Of a stretch of DNA of 37,010 nt, positions 8,291 to 17,088 are shown in pieces. Positions within the stretch are counted from its first letter, which is position 1. Every line of letters starts with the position of its first letter. The notes beneath the pieces are model-generated. The model worked only from the letters and a program-made list of their open reading frames with translations. It had not been told where the DNA came from and made no database searches. Source of the stretch: Ruminiclostridium hungatei (lineage in GTDB: Bacteria > Bacillota > Clostridia > Acetivibrionales > DSM-1351). The position numbers and the translations under genes are program-made. The stretch lies in the NCBI RefSeq assembly GCF_002051585.1, contig NZ_MZGX01000035.1:1-37010 (forward strand), in the 5' to 3' direction.

Positions 8291-9453
8291 TAATGAAGGA
8301 TATGATTTTGGACAGAATAAAGAAAGTCCCTCCTTCGGGCATCAGAAAGTATTTTGACCTGATAAACGAAATGAAGGATGTGATATCTCTCGGAGTTGGT
8401 GAGCCGGATTTTATAACTCCCTGGAATATAAGGGAGGCGGGTATATATTCGCTGGAGAACGGGCATACCCAGTATTCTTCAAATGCAGGCTTTATTGAGC
8501 TCAGAGAAGAGATAAGCCGCTATCTTTCCAGAAAGTTTTCACTGGAATATAATCCTGTAGATGAAATACTTGTGACAGTTGGAGGCAGCGAAGGTATAGA
8601 TGCGGCTCTGAGGGCGCTTGTAGGGCCGGGGGACGAGGTGATTATCCCGGAGCCCAGCTTTGTGGCTTACAAGGGCTGCACAGGGTTCACCGGAGCTACC
8701 GCTGTGACCATTCCCCTGAAGCAGGAAAACCAGTTCAAGCTCACTGCGCAGGAGCTGGAAAACGCCATAACGCCAAAAACCAAGGTGGTAATCATTCCCT
8801 TTCCCAACAATCCCACAGGGGCCATTATGTCCAGGGAGGATTTGTACCAACTGGTAAAGGTGCTCAAGGATAAAAATATAGTGGTGCTGTCGGACGAGAT
8901 ATACTGTGAACTTACCTATGAGGGCAGCCATACTTCAATCGCAAGCTTCCCTGAGATGAGGGAGCAGACGGTGGTAATAAACGGATTTTCAAAATCCTTT
9001 GCCATGACAGGCTGGAGGTTGGGCTATGCCTGCGGTCACAGGGACCTTATCAATGAAATGAAAAAGATACATCAGTACGGAATAATGTGTGCCCCCACAA
9101 CTGCTCAGGACGCTGCCATAGAAGCCCTGCAAAACAGTGAGGAAGACGTGGCCATGATGGCAAAGGAATATAACAGGCGCAGAAGAGTCATGCTGGACGG
9201 TTTCAGGAAGTCCGGCTACAGCAGCTTTGAGCCGAAGGGTGCGTTTTATGTTTTCCCGAATATCAAAAGCTCCGGACTTGGCTCCGACGAGTTCTGTGAA
9301 AGGCTTCTGCTTGAACAGAAAGTCCTGGTAGTGCCGGGCACGGCTTTCGGAGAATGCGGAGAGGGCTATGTACGTGCATGCTACGCCTCCTCCATGGAAA
9401 ACATAATGGAAGCAATGAAAAGAATCAGGATTTTTACGGACAGCCTGGGATAA
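8287..9453 (+). CDS. Class I/II PLP-dependent aminotransferase
   Basis: 388 residues, fold type I aminotransferase of the I-gamma type (PatA/AspC-like). Visible landmarks are the substrate-side GVGEPDF, the PLP-contact stretch GGSEGIDAALRAL, FPNNPTGA, the aspartate of LSDEIYCELTYEG, and the Schiff-base lysine (K236) in NGFSKSFAMTGWRLGYACG. Start at 8287 is preferred over the ATG at 8293 because GGGAG sits ten bases before it and it gives the ATGA overlap with the regulator gene. Substrate is uncertain; the T-box reading and co-operonic Lrp protein would suit an alanine or branched/aromatic amino acid transaminase. Confidence 0.93.
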   Translation: MIMKDMILDRIKKVPPSGIRKYFDLINEMKDVISLGVGEPDFITPWNIREAGIYSLENGHTQYSSNAGFIELREEISRYLSRKFSLEYNPVDEILVTVGGSEGIDAALRALVGPGDEVIIPEPSFVAYKGCTGFTGATAVTIPLKQENQFKLTAQELENAITPKTKVVIIPFPNNPTGAIMSREDLYQLVKVLKDKNIVVLSDEIYCELTYEGSHTSIASFPEMREQTVVINGFSKSFAMTGWRLGYACGHRDLINEMKKIHQYGIMCAPTTAQDAAIEALQNSEEDVAMMAKEYNRRRRVMLDGFRKSGYSSFEPKGAFYVFPNIKSSGLGSDEFCERLLLEQKVLVVPGTAFGECGEGYVRACYASSMENIMEAMKRIRIFTDSLG

Positions 9454-9558
9454 AAGGTCTAAAAGTGCCGGGCCTGGTGTTCTGGTGCTTTGATACTTTT
9501 GTGTTTTGGTTTTTGGTGCTTACGGTTTATTAAGCTGGGGAGAGGTAAATGTTTAAAA

Positions 9559-10386
9559 ATGTATAAATTGGTGGCAATAGATTTGGATGGAACACTGCTG
9601 AATATGGACAAGGAAATATCGGACAGGAATAAGGAGGCTATTTTTCTGGCTATGCAAAAGGGCGTTAAGGTTGTGATCTGCTCGGGAAGGGTATATACAG
9701 GCGCCAGGCTTTATGCAAAGCAAATAGGCTCCAGAGACCCTATTATTGCCTGCAACGGCGCAATAATAACCGAAAGGCTGGACGGTGATATAATTTATTC
9801 CGACTATATGGACCTGGAGGTAAGCCTGAAGGTAAACCATATCTGCAAGCAGCAGGGAGTATATTTTCATGTGTATGCAGGGGATACCATGCTTACTGAG
9901 AAGCTGGGCTTTACCTCCAAAAAGTATTTTGAAAAAAATAAGTTTCTGCCCCCTGAAGACCGGGTAGATATTGAAGTTGTGGGAGATATGCAGGAAAAGC
10001 TCAAAAGTATTCCCGGCAAGGTGCTGAAGTTTGTAATAGTCAGTGACGACCCCAGGCAGTTGAGAAAGACCCGTATGGAAATGGAGAAGCTGGAAGAGGT
10101 TGATATCATGAGCTCCAACTTTGACAATTTTGAGGTGATGAACAAAGGTGTGAGCAAGGGGGCTGCCCTGGAAAAGCTGTCCCTGATATATGAAATTCCC
10201 CCGGAACAGATGATTGCCATTGGAGACAATGAAAATGACGTGTCCATGTTTGAATACGCCGGCCTTGGCATTGCCATGGATAACGGTGAGGCCGTTGCCA
10301 AAGCTGCCGCAAAGTACATAACGGCTGGCAATGATGACGACGGTGTAGCTCAGGCAATAGAAAAGTTTGTTTTGGCAAAAGGCTAG
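9559..10386 (+). CDS. Cof-type HAD-superfamily phosphatase
   Basis: 275 residues from the ATG at 9559. The four HAD motifs are present: DLDGTLL near the N-terminus (nucleophile Asp), SGR after the first helix-strand unit, a lysine in GVSKGAALEKL, and GDNENDVSMFEYAG (motif IV). A C2-type cap domain lies between motifs II and III, as in the Cof/YbiV/YidA group of sugar-phosphate or flavin-phosphate phosphatases. The ribosome site GGGAGAGG is at 9537-9545. A 4-codon out-of-frame ATG (9549) precedes the start and is probably not used. The physiological substrate is unknown. Confidence 0.93.
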   Translation: MYKLVAIDLDGTLLNMDKEISDRNKEAIFLAMQKGVKVVICSGRVYTGARLYAKQIGSRDPIIACNGAIITERLDGDIIYSDYMDLEVSLKVNHICKQQGVYFHVYAGDTMLTEKLGFTSKKYFEKNKFLPPEDRVDIEVVGDMQEKLKSIPGKVLKFVIVSDDPRQLRKTRMEMEKLEEVDIMSSNFDNFEVMNKGVSKGAALEKLSLIYEIPPEQMIAIGDNENDVSMFEYAGLGIAMDNGEAVAKAAAKYITAGNDDDGVAQAIEKFVLAKG

Positions 10387-10400
10387 ACGTTGGATATAAT
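10372..10400 (+). promoter_or_regulatory. SigA promoter for prfB
   Basis: TTGGCA (10372-10377), 17 bp, TATAAT (10395-10400), overlapping the 3' end of the preceding gene and 54 bases before the prfB start codon. Confidence 0.65.
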
Positions 10401-10453
10401 AGTATTGAAGTGTATTTAAGCACAAACAATTAACATATGAGAGGGATGATTAA

Positions 10454-11576
10454 ATGCTGGAGTTAGAACAGTACAAGCTGGAACTGCAAGGCTTGAAAAG
10501 CAATTTAGAGGAAATGAGGGCTTCACTTTGACATCGCCAGACTAAGCGATGAGATTGCCGAGCTTGAGCACAAGGCTTCTGAACCTGAATTCTGGAATGA
10601 TATGGAGAATTCTCAGAAGATACTGCAAAGAACAAAAAACCTTAAAACCAAAATAGAGAGATTTACCGGTCTGACCGCCTTGTGGGAGGATATGACCACA
10701 CTGACGGAGCTGGGTCTTGAGGAACAGGACGAAAGCGTGATACCTGAAGTGGGAGAAGGTCTTGAAAGTCTGAAAAAGAACCTGGAAGCACTGAGGCTGG
10801 AAACTCTTCTTACCGGGCCCTATGACAAAAACAACGCCATACTTACGCTGCATGCGGGGGCCGGCGGAACAGAAGCCCAGGACTGGGTAGAGATGCTTTT
10901 GCGCATGTTTACCAGGTGGGGAGAGGCAAAGGGCTATGAAGTAAAAATACTGGATTTTCTGGACGGTGATGAAGCCGGAATAAAAAGCGTTACCATTCAT
11001 GTAATCGGAGAAAACGCCTATGGCTATCTGAAATCCGAAAAGGGAGTACACCGCCTGGTGAGAATATCACCCTTTGATGCGTCGGGAAGAAGGCATACTT
11101 CCTTTGCTTCACTTGATGTCATGCCTGAATTGGACGATACCATTGAAATCAACATCAATCCCGATGATTTGAGGATTGATACCTACAGGGCCTCAGGAGC
11201 GGGAGGACAGCATATAAACAAAACCGACTCTGCCATAAGGATTACCCACATACCCACCGGGGTCGTGGTTTCCTGTCAGACCGAGCGTTCCCAGTTCCAG
11301 AACAAGGATACTGCCATGAAGATGCTCAAGGCAAAGCTCTTTGAATTGAAGGAACGTGAGCAGAAGGAAAAAATCGAGGATTTGAAGGGTGTCCAGATGG
11401 ATATAGCCTGGGGCAGCCAGATACGTTCCTACGTATTTTGTCCGTACACTCTTGTAAAGGACCACCGTACCAATTACGAGGAAGGAAATGTCAACGGAGT
11501 TATGGACGGCAACCTGGACGGGTTTATCAACGCCTTTCTCTCCAGGGAAAAAGAGGAAGGTAATACTACTGCCTAG
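10454..11576 (+). CDS. prfB: Peptide chain release factor 2, with programmed +1 frameshift
   Basis: RF2 ends translation at UGA and UAA codons. Translation starts at the ATG at 10454 (AGAGGG just upstream) and meets an in-frame TGA at 10529-10531 after 25 codons. The site reads CTT TGA C, preceded by the internal ribosome-binding-like AGGG six bases upstream, which is the classic RF2 autoregulatory +1 frameshift. Shifting by one base gives ...MRASLDIARLSDEIAELE and then an open frame to 11576, about 373 residues in total. The stop-recognition tripeptide SPF falls at residues 205-207 and the catalytic GGQ at 250-252, the same numbers as in E. coli RF2. A naive gene call would start at 10602 and lose about 50 residues. 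Confidence 0.96.
10526..10532 (+). promoter_or_regulatory. RF2 programmed +1 frameshift site (CTTTGAC)
   Basis: CTT at codon 25 followed by TGA C. When RF2 is scarce the ribosome slips to read GAC; when RF2 is plentiful it terminates at TGA. The AGG at 10517-10519 lies six bases before CTT, as in the E. coli site. Confidence 0.95.
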
Positions 11577-11763
11577 TACAGCATTGGATAAATAGGGTGC
11601 ATAAATTTGGAGGAGATTTTTTGGAAATACAAGGCGGAGGAGTGCGGAATAATTGCTTTATTCCAATTTGACAAACAATGTAGTTCAAAAAAATATACCC
11701 AGATTATGTGCCGGGATTTACCGAATGTTGTACCGTCTTTGAATATGAGAAGGAAGGGATGGC

Positions 11764-12510
11764 ATGAATTCTGAAGAATTAAAGACTCTGCTTGAGGGAG
11801 TGAAAGACGGAACGGTTGATATTGACCGGGCCTTTAAGGAAATCAAGGCTTTGCCCTATGAAGACATCGGGTTTGCCAAGATTGACCATCACCGGAGCAT
11901 ACGGGTTGGCTATCCGGAGGTTATTTACTGTGAAGGAAAGACCAGCGGGCAGATTGCTGAAATAGTTAAAAGATTGATGGAGAAGAATAACAATATACTT
12001 GCCACCCGGGCCTCAAAGGAAGATTTTGCCGCTGTCAGGGATATAATAGCCGATGCGGAATATCATGAGGCTGCCAGAGTTATTGTGGTCAAGAGGAGAG
12101 AAATCGTTGTGGCTGAGAAGCAGATTGCTGTCATAACTGCCGGCACCTCGGATATCCCTGTTGCAGAGGAGGCCGCTATTACAGCAGAGGTTCTGGGAAA
12201 CAGGGTGAACAGGGTTTACGATGTGGGCGTGGCAGGCATCCATAGACTTTTCTCCAAAATGGATACCATCTCCCAGGCAAATGTAATTATAGTTGTGGCA
12301 GGGATGGAAGGCGCCCTGGCCAGTGTGGTGGGAGGACTGGTGGATAAGCCCGTCATAGCCGTTCCCACAAGTGTGGGCTACGGCGCCAATTTCGGCGGCC
12401 TGGCAGCACTTCTCACCATGCTCAACAGTTGCGCCAGCGGAATCGGAGTGGTAAATATTGATAATGGCTTTGGCGCAGGCTATCTTGCCAGCAATATAAA
12501 CAAGCTATAG
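11764..12510 (+). CDS. larB: Nickel-pincer cofactor biosynthesis protein LarB
   Basis: 248 residues. LarB carboxylates the pyridinium ring of nicotinic acid adenine dinucleotide and hydrolyses the phosphoanhydride, the first step towards the nickel-pincer nucleotide of lactate racemase and related enzymes. The C-terminal ~130 residues carry the PurE/AIR-carboxylase-like fold seen in TAGTSDIPVAEEAA, GVAGIHRL, VVAGMEGALASVVGGLVDKPVIAVPTSVGYGANFGG. The N-terminal part (GFAKIDHHRSIRVGYPEVIYCEGK) is also typical. GGAAGGGATGGC precedes the ATG. TTGACA at 11668-11673 may be its -35 box, but the -10 is weak. It is followed at 137 bases by larC. Confidence 0.95.
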   Translation: MNSEELKTLLEGVKDGTVDIDRAFKEIKALPYEDIGFAKIDHHRSIRVGYPEVIYCEGKTSGQIAEIVKRLMEKNNNILATRASKEDFAAVRDIIADAEYHEAARVIVVKRREIVVAEKQIAVITAGTSDIPVAEEAAITAEVLGNRVNRVYDVGVAGIHRLFSKMDTISQANVIIVVAGMEGALASVVGGLVDKPVIAVPTSVGYGANFGGLAALLTMLNSCASGIGVVNIDNGFGAGYLASNINKL

Positions 12511-12647
12511 GCCGCTTTAATGAGCTGTTTCCTGTATAAAGCAGGTGTTGACAGGAATTAATAAGAGTGAGCAGGATTAAGATACTAAGGGATTAATAGG
12601 GGTTAACGGGGATTTAACAGGATTTGCCGGGAAATACGGAGGATTTG

Positions 12648-14006
12648 ATGCGAGTTTTATATTTTGACTGTTTTTCAGGAATAAGCGGAGACATGACCTT
12701 GGGTGCACTGCTGGATCTGGGCCTGGACAAAAATGCTTTTTTGCAGGAACTGGAAAAGCTCAGGGTTAACGGTTACTCCATAGAGATAAAGAAGGTTGTA
12801 AAAAACGGTATTACCGGTACGGATGTAAATGTTATCCTCCACGAGGAAGAGGACGGTGGGCAGGAGCAGCAGCACCACAGTCACGGGCATTCCCATGAGC
12901 ACAGTCACGACCATTCCATTGGGCACGGTTCAGACCATGCCCATGAGCACAGTCATGACCATTCCCATGGGCATGACCACGAACATTCCAATGACCACCA
13001 ACACGAGCATTCACACAAGGAAAGAAACCTTTCGGATATTGAAGACATTATAATGAGCAGCAGCCTGAAACCCGGAGTCAAGGCCATGAGCACCAAGATT
13101 TTCAGGGAAATAGCCAGAGCGGAGGCAAAGGTGCATGGCAAGGACATCAACGCGGTGCATTTTCACGAGGTGGGGGCTGTGGATTCCATAGTGGATATTG
13201 TTGGCGCCTGCATTTGCATTGATATGCTGGGAGTGGAACGGATTTATGCCTCTGAGCTGCACGAGGGAAAGGGTTTTGTAAAATGTGCCCACGGTCTGCT
13301 GCCTGTTCCTGTTCCGGCGGTAATGGAAATGCTTTGCAACAGCAGGATTCCCCTTATTACGGAGGATGTTCCGTTTGAACTTGTCACTCCAACAGGTATA
13401 GGGATACTTAAGATGACCTGCTGTTCCTTTGGGAAAATGCCTCCCATGTCCATTGAGAAAAACGGCTATGGTATGGGAAAAAGGAATACAGGCCGGTTCA
13501 ACGCCTTGAGAGCTGTTGTTGGCACCATATATGAGCAGGAGTCTGTGCCAAATGACGAAATATCAATTCTTGAAACCAATATTGACAACATGTCGCCTGA
13601 AATATTGGGCTATACCATGGAGAAGCTGTTTGACCTGGGAGCACTGGACGTGTATTACACACCCATATACATGAAAAAAAGCAGGCCTTCTGTCATGCTG
13701 ACCGTCCTGTCTCGGTGTGAGGACGAAAAGAAATTTTCAGAGGTTATATTCAGTGAGACCTCCACTCTTGGCATAAGGGTAACAAGATCCGCCCGCTATT
13801 GTATGAACAGGGAATTTGTAAAGGTCAATACCAGGTACGGAGACGTACGGGTTAAAATCGCCAGAATAGGCGATATACATAAGTTTGCTCCGGAATATGA
13901 GGACTGCAAAAGTATTGCTCAGAAGACAGGCTTGCCTATTACGAAGGTCTATGAAATGGTAAATGAAACTTACAGGCAGGAAGGAAACAGCGTTGCTGTA
14001 CAATAA
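12648..14006 (+). CDS. larC: Nickel-pincer cofactor biosynthesis protein LarC (nickel insertase), His-rich
   Basis: LarC inserts nickel into the pincer nucleotide in a CTP-dependent reaction. 452 residues from the ATG at 12648, chosen for CGGAGGA at 12638-12644. The N-terminus MRVLYFDCFSGISGDMTLGALLDLG is the LarC/DUF111 signature, and FELVTPTGIGIL, ETNIDNMSPEILGYTMEKL and TLGIR mark the conserved body. About residues 75-124 form a His/Asp/Glu/Ser repeat (HSHGHSHEHSHDH-like), probably a nickel store. Unlike the split larC1/larC2 of Lactobacillus, the frame here is continuous. It overlaps the radical SAM gene by 14 bases. larA and larE are not in the window. Confidence 0.95.
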   Translation: MRVLYFDCFSGISGDMTLGALLDLGLDKNAFLQELEKLRVNGYSIEIKKVVKNGITGTDVNVILHEEEDGGQEQQHHSHGHSHEHSHDHSIGHGSDHAHEHSHDHSHGHDHEHSNDHQHEHSHKERNLSDIEDIIMSSSLKPGVKAMSTKIFREIARAEAKVHGKDINAVHFHEVGAVDSIVDIVGACICIDMLGVERIYASELHEGKGFVKCAHGLLPVPVPAVMEMLCNSRIPLITEDVPFELVTPTGIGILKMTCCSFGKMPPMSIEKNGYGMGKRNTGRFNALRAVVGTIYEQESVPNDEISILETNIDNMSPEILGYTMEKLFDLGALDVYYTPIYMKKSRPSVMLTVLSRCEDEKKFSEVIFSETSTLGIRVTRSARYCMNREFVKVNTRYGDVRVKIARIGDIHKFAPEYEDCKSIAQKTGLPITKVYEMVNETYRQEGNSVAVQ

Positions 14007-14925
14007 ATTTTCACAGTTTCTTAAAAATAAATATGGTTCAAAGGTATACAAGCTTCCGCTGAACCTGCCTGTGACCTGTCCCAACAGGGATGGCAGACTG
14101 GGTATGGAAGGGTGTATTTTTTGCGGTGAAGAGGGGGCAGGCTTTGAAAACCTGTCCTGTACTTTGTCCGTAGCACAGCAGCTCAGCCGGAACGCAAAGT
14201 ATATAGGTAAAAACTATGGAAGTGAAAAATTCATTGCGTATTTTCAAAACTATTCAAATACCTATCTCCCTTATGATTTATTTGTAAAAAACATAGCCGA
14301 GGCCTGCGGTGATGGCATAGTAGCCATATATATTTCTACCCGGCCCGACTGTATTGCAGACCGGTACATGGAATTTCTGGCCCGCCTGAAGAAGCAAAAG
14401 GGTATAGACATTGTTATTGAACTGGGGCTGCAAACTGTCAATTATCATACCCTTAAGCTGCTCAAAAGAGGCCATACCCTTGCGGAGTTCATAGAGGCAG
14501 CCGCCTGTATAAGAAAACACGGGCTTGAGCTTTGTGCCCATTATATAACCGACCTTCCTATGGATAATCTGGATGATGTTATTGAAGGGGCAAAAATTAT
14601 TTCAGCGCTGGGGGTTTCCCAGGTGAAATGCCATTCATTATATATACTAAAGGGTACAGAGCTTGAGAGAATGTATGAGAGAAGGGAAGTAGAGCCTGTT
14701 TCGGCGGAGGAATTCATTAACAGGACTATAGCTTTTCTTGAATACCTCAAGCCGGATATTGTGGTTCAAAGACTTATCGGCAGGGCTCCGGCAGAAAGAA
14801 CCGTGTTTTGCAACTGGAATACCAGTTGGTGGAAGCTTCAGGAAATGATAGAGGCGAGAATGACGGAACGGAACACCTGGCAGGGAAGGCTGTATAAAAG
14901 CGGCAAAGCTATGCTGGGAGAGTGA
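13993..14925 (+). CDS. Radical SAM protein, YhcC/TIGR01212 family
   Basis: 310 residues. The iron-sulfur cluster cysteines fall at C29, C41 and C44 (CPNRDGRLGMEGCIFC), the Elp3-like spacing C-x11-C-x2-C used by the TIGR01212 family instead of the standard C-x3-C-x2-C. Other family features are FIAYFQNYSNTY, ISTRPDC, IELGLQT and HYITDLP. I place the start at the TTG at 13993 because AGGAAGG lies ten bases upstream and family members begin with MLYNK-like sequence; an ATG at 13963 has no ribosome site and lies further inside larC. The biochemical function of this family is not established to my knowledge. Confidence 0.88.
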   Translation: MLYNKFSQFLKNKYGSKVYKLPLNLPVTCPNRDGRLGMEGCIFCGEEGAGFENLSCTLSVAQQLSRNAKYIGKNYGSEKFIAYFQNYSNTYLPYDLFVKNIAEACGDGIVAIYISTRPDCIADRYMEFLARLKKQKGIDIVIELGLQTVNYHTLKLLKRGHTLAEFIEAAACIRKHGLELCAHYITDLPMDNLDDVIEGAKIISALGVSQVKCHSLYILKGTELERMYERREVEPVSAEEFINRTIAFLEYLKPDIVVQRLIGRAPAERTVFCNWNTSWWKLQEMIEARMTERNTWQGRLYKSGKAMLGE

Positions 14926-14979
14926 AAAACTTATTCTTAAAAATATTTTTTCATGCTATGCATACCGGACAAAATTCGA

Positions 14980-15072
14980 TATAATATAAAAATATTAAAG
15001 TCAATTGTGCTAAAATCTCTATAGAGAGATTGAAACCGGCCCTTGACAGAAGGCGATGTTTTAGCCGTTTTT
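14980..15072 (+). promoter_or_regulatory. Structured guaA leader: promoter -10, three-way-junction RNA and U-run
   Basis: TATAAT at 14980-14985 probably marks the promoter. The transcript can fold as GCTAAAA (15009-15015) paired with TTTTAGC (15059-15065), enclosing a hairpin TCTCT-ATAG-AGAGA (15016-15029) and a second hairpin GCCCTT...AAGGC (15039-15054). CGTTTTT follows the closing stem, so the element could be an attenuator. It lacks the conserved core of the guanine riboswitch, and I do not recognise it as a known class. Its place before guaA suggests purine or nucleotide control, which is inference. Confidence 0.45.
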
Positions 15073-15136
15073 GCATTATTACCAAATGTGTTAAATTAAA
15101 ATTCAAATCAATTAAACAATAAGAGGAGTGTTATTC

Positions 15137-16672
15137 TTGAATAATGAGATGGTTTTAGTACTGGACTTCGGTGGACAATACAACCAGTTGATCGCCCGCC
15201 GCGTCAGAGAAGCCAGCGTATATTGTGAGGTTATCCCTTATAATGCGTCACTGGAGCGTATCAAGTCATATAATCCCAAGGGAATTATTTTTACGGGAGG
15301 CCCCAATTCAGTTCTGGACGAGGGTGCGCCAAAATGTGACCCGGGAGTGTTTGAACTGGGTATTCCAGTACTGGGAATCTGCTATGGTATGCAGTTGATG
15401 GGCGTAATGCTGGGCGGCAATGTGGACGCTGCAAAACAGCGGGAATACGGTAAGGTTGAGATAGCTATAGACAATAATCAGCCGTTTTTTAAGGATGTAG
15501 ATGAAAATACGACCTGCTGGATGAGCCATACTTATTTTGTAAGCAATCCTCCTGAGGGCTTCACGGTTATTGCCAAATCTGCAAACTGCCCGACGGTGGC
15601 AATGCAGCATCTGGAAAGAAACCTGTATGCGGTACAGTTCCATCCTGAGGTTATGCATACCCCCAGGGGAAAAGACATGCTGAGAAACTTCCTCTACAAT
15701 ATATGCGGCTGCAAGGGTGACTGGCAGATGTCGGCCTTTGTTGAAGAGTCTATCAAAGCCATCAGAGAAAAGGTGGGAGACAAGAAGGTATTGTGTGCGC
15801 TTTCAGGCGGAGTTGATTCGTCGGTAGCCGCCGTACTCATACACAAGGCCGTTGGAAAGCAGCTTACCTGCATATTCGTGGATCATGGCCTTTTGAGAAA
15901 GCACGAAGGAGACCAGGTTGAGCAGGTATTCAGAAAACAATATGATATAAATATGATCAGGGTAAACTGTGAAGAAAGATTCCTTGAAAGACTCAAGGGA
16001 GTAACCGACCCTGAGACCAAAAGGAAAATAATCGGTGAAGAATTTATCAGGGTATTTGAGGATGAGGCCAAGAAAATCGGAAAGGTGGATTTCCTTGTGC
16101 AGGGAACAATTTATCCTGACGTTATAGAAAGCGGACACGGTGATGCGGCGGTAATCAAGAGCCATCACAATGTGGGCGGACTTCCTGACCATGTGGATTT
16201 CAAGGAGATAATCGAGCCCTTGAGAAACCTCTTTAAGGATGAAGTAAGAAAGGCCGGAGAAGAAATGGGTATTCCGGAGGACATTGTCTGGAGACAGCCC
16301 TTCCCGGGACCGGGACTTGCCATCAGGGTAATTGGTGATCTGACCAAGGAAAAGCTGGATACACTGAGGGATACCGACTACATCTTCCGTGAGGAGATAA
16401 AGGCGGCAGGCCTGGGCAGAGAAATAAACCAGTATTTTACGGTGCTGACCAATATGAGAAGCGTGGGAGTAATGGGGGACGAAAGAACCTATGATTATAC
16501 GCTGGCACTTCGTGCAGTGACAACAACAGACTTTATGACGGCGGATTGGGCAAGGATTCCCTATGACATACTGGAGAAGGTGTCAAACCGCATAATAAAC
16601 GAAGTCAAGTCCATAAACAGAGTAGTGTACGACATCACCTCGAAGCCGCCGGCGACGATAGAGTGGGAATGA
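15137..16672 (+). CDS. guaA: GMP synthase (glutamine-hydrolysing)
   Basis: 511 residues, converting XMP to GMP with ATP and glutamine. The N-terminal class I amidotransferase domain has the nucleophile C82 ([11 protein letters not shown]) and the His/Glu pair in QFHPEVMHT. The ATP-pyrophosphatase domain has the P-loop [13 protein letters not shown], and the C-terminal dimer domain ends [11 protein letters not shown]. The start is the TTG at 15137 ([18 protein letters not shown]), eight bases after AGGAG; the GTG at 15128 overlaps that ribosome site. The last codons (ATA GAG TGG GAA TGA) are the left attachment site of the island, and the insertion keeps the protein intact. Confidence 0.97.
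   Translation: MNNEMVLVLDFGGQYNQLIARRVREASVYCEVIPYNASLERIKSYNPKGIIFTGGPNSVLDEGAPKCDPGVFELGIPVLGICYGMQLMGVMLGGNVDAAKQREYGKVEIAIDNNQPFFKDVDENTTCWMSHTYFVSNPPEGFTVIAKSANCPTVAMQHLERNLYAVQFHPEVMHTPRGKDMLRNFLYNICGCKGDWQMSAFVEESIKAIREKVGDKKVLCALSGGVDSSVAAVLIHKAVGKQLTCIFVDHGLLRKHEGDQVEQVFRKQYDINMIRVNCEERFLERLKGVTDPETKRKIIGEEFIRVFEDEAKKIGKVDFLVQGTIYPDVIESGHGDAAVIKSHHNVGGLPDHVDFKEIIEPLRNLFKDEVRKAGEEMGIPEDIVWRQPFPGPGLAIRVIGDLTKEKLDTLRDTDYIFREEIKAAGLGREINQYFTVLTNMRSVGVMGDERTYDYTLALRAVTTTDFMTADWARIPYDILEKVSNRIINEVKSINRVVYDITSKPPATIEWE
16658..16672 (+). other. attL: island attachment core at the end of guaA
   Basis: ATAGAGTGGGAATGA, the last codons and stop of guaA, matches ATCGAGTGGGAATAA at 36788-36802 at 13 of 15 positions. 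Tyrosine-integrase elements commonly use the 3' end of guaA, and the integrase gene of the element starts 1.5 kb downstream. Confidence 0.8.
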
Positions 16673-16731
16673 TTTGGAGGACAGTAAAAAGCTAGTAACT
16701 ATGCGGTTTTTCGGACTTTCAAACACTCCCG

Positions 16732-16750
16732 TGGCAACGTTTTGGCAACA
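16732..16750 (+). promoter_or_regulatory. Left-end doublet TGGCAAC-11bp-TGGCAAC (putative integrase arm sites)
   Basis: TGGCAACGTTTTGGCAACA. The same doublet with the same 11-bp period occurs at 32402-32420 and 36672-36690, in each case 60-120 bases inside an attachment core. One-helical-turn spacing fits cooperative binding by integrase arm domains or Xis. Confidence 0.6.
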
Positions 16751-16770
16751 CTAATTGCATTATTCATATG

Positions 16771-16810
16771 AAAAGAGCTAACTGATTTTGAGTGTCAGTT
16801 AGCTCTTTTT
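16771..16810. terminator. Bidirectional intrinsic terminator at island left end
   Basis: AAAAGAGCTAACTGA (16771-16785) pairs with TCAGTTAGCTCTTTT (16795-16809) and is followed by T's. It lies just past the stop of the leftward regulator operon and would also stop read-through from guaA. Confidence 0.88.
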
Positions 16811-16812
16811 TG

Positions 16813-17082
16813 TTATTTTAAACGCCACAACTTAGTTGATATGTCTCTTTGTATGTTGCCTTCTCGTTCTAATTCCCGTAAAAGGGCTACTATCCAGTAC
16901 TGCTGGTTTGATGATGATGCATTAGGTTGTTCGCCCCAATCAAGGCCACAAGCTCTAAATATTTCGGCTTGCTTCATACCTATAGCATTAGTGGCACATT
17001 CAGGGATGGACATCATATATTCCAGAACCAAGGACTTGATTTGTAATCTGAAATTTGTACCGTCGGAAAAATAGTTCCTCAT
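16813..17082 (-). CDS. Small protein of unknown function, possible winged-helix
   Basis: 89 residues. I do not recognise the family. The C-terminal half (QYWIVALLRELEREGNIQRDISTKLWRLK) looks like a winged-helix recognition helix followed by a wing strand, as in the N-terminal modules of Mrr-like proteins, so DNA binding is possible. AAGGAA precedes the ATG. It starts seven bases after the XRE regulator gene ends and ends three bases before the terminator, so it forms a two-gene leftward operon with that regulator. Confidence 0.7.
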   Translation of the reverse strand: MRNYFSDGTNFRLQIKSLVLEYMMSIPECATNAIGMKQAEIFRACGLDWGEQPNASSSNQQYWIVALLRELEREGNIQRDISTKLWRLK

Positions 17083-17088
17083 ATTATA

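Noticed and set aside
9553-10425. 290-codon - strand frame opposite the HAD phosphatase gene
   Set aside because: The + strand frame carries all four HAD motifs; this one has none and is Cys/His/Tyr-rich as antisense frames are.
11600-11672. Short TTG frame after GGAGGAG before larB, and hairpin GGAATAA...TTATTCC
   Set aside because: Only 16 codons, no T-run after the hairpin and no known leader peptide logic for lar genes; too weak to annotate.
12829-13053. Thr/Met-rich and His/Gly/Arg-rich frames over the LarC His repeat
   Set aside because: Repeat-driven frames in alternative registers of larC.
15000-15072. Guanine (purine) riboswitch upstream of guaA
   Set aside because: The conserved purine-riboswitch junction and loop-loop sequences are not present; kept only as an unassigned structured leader.
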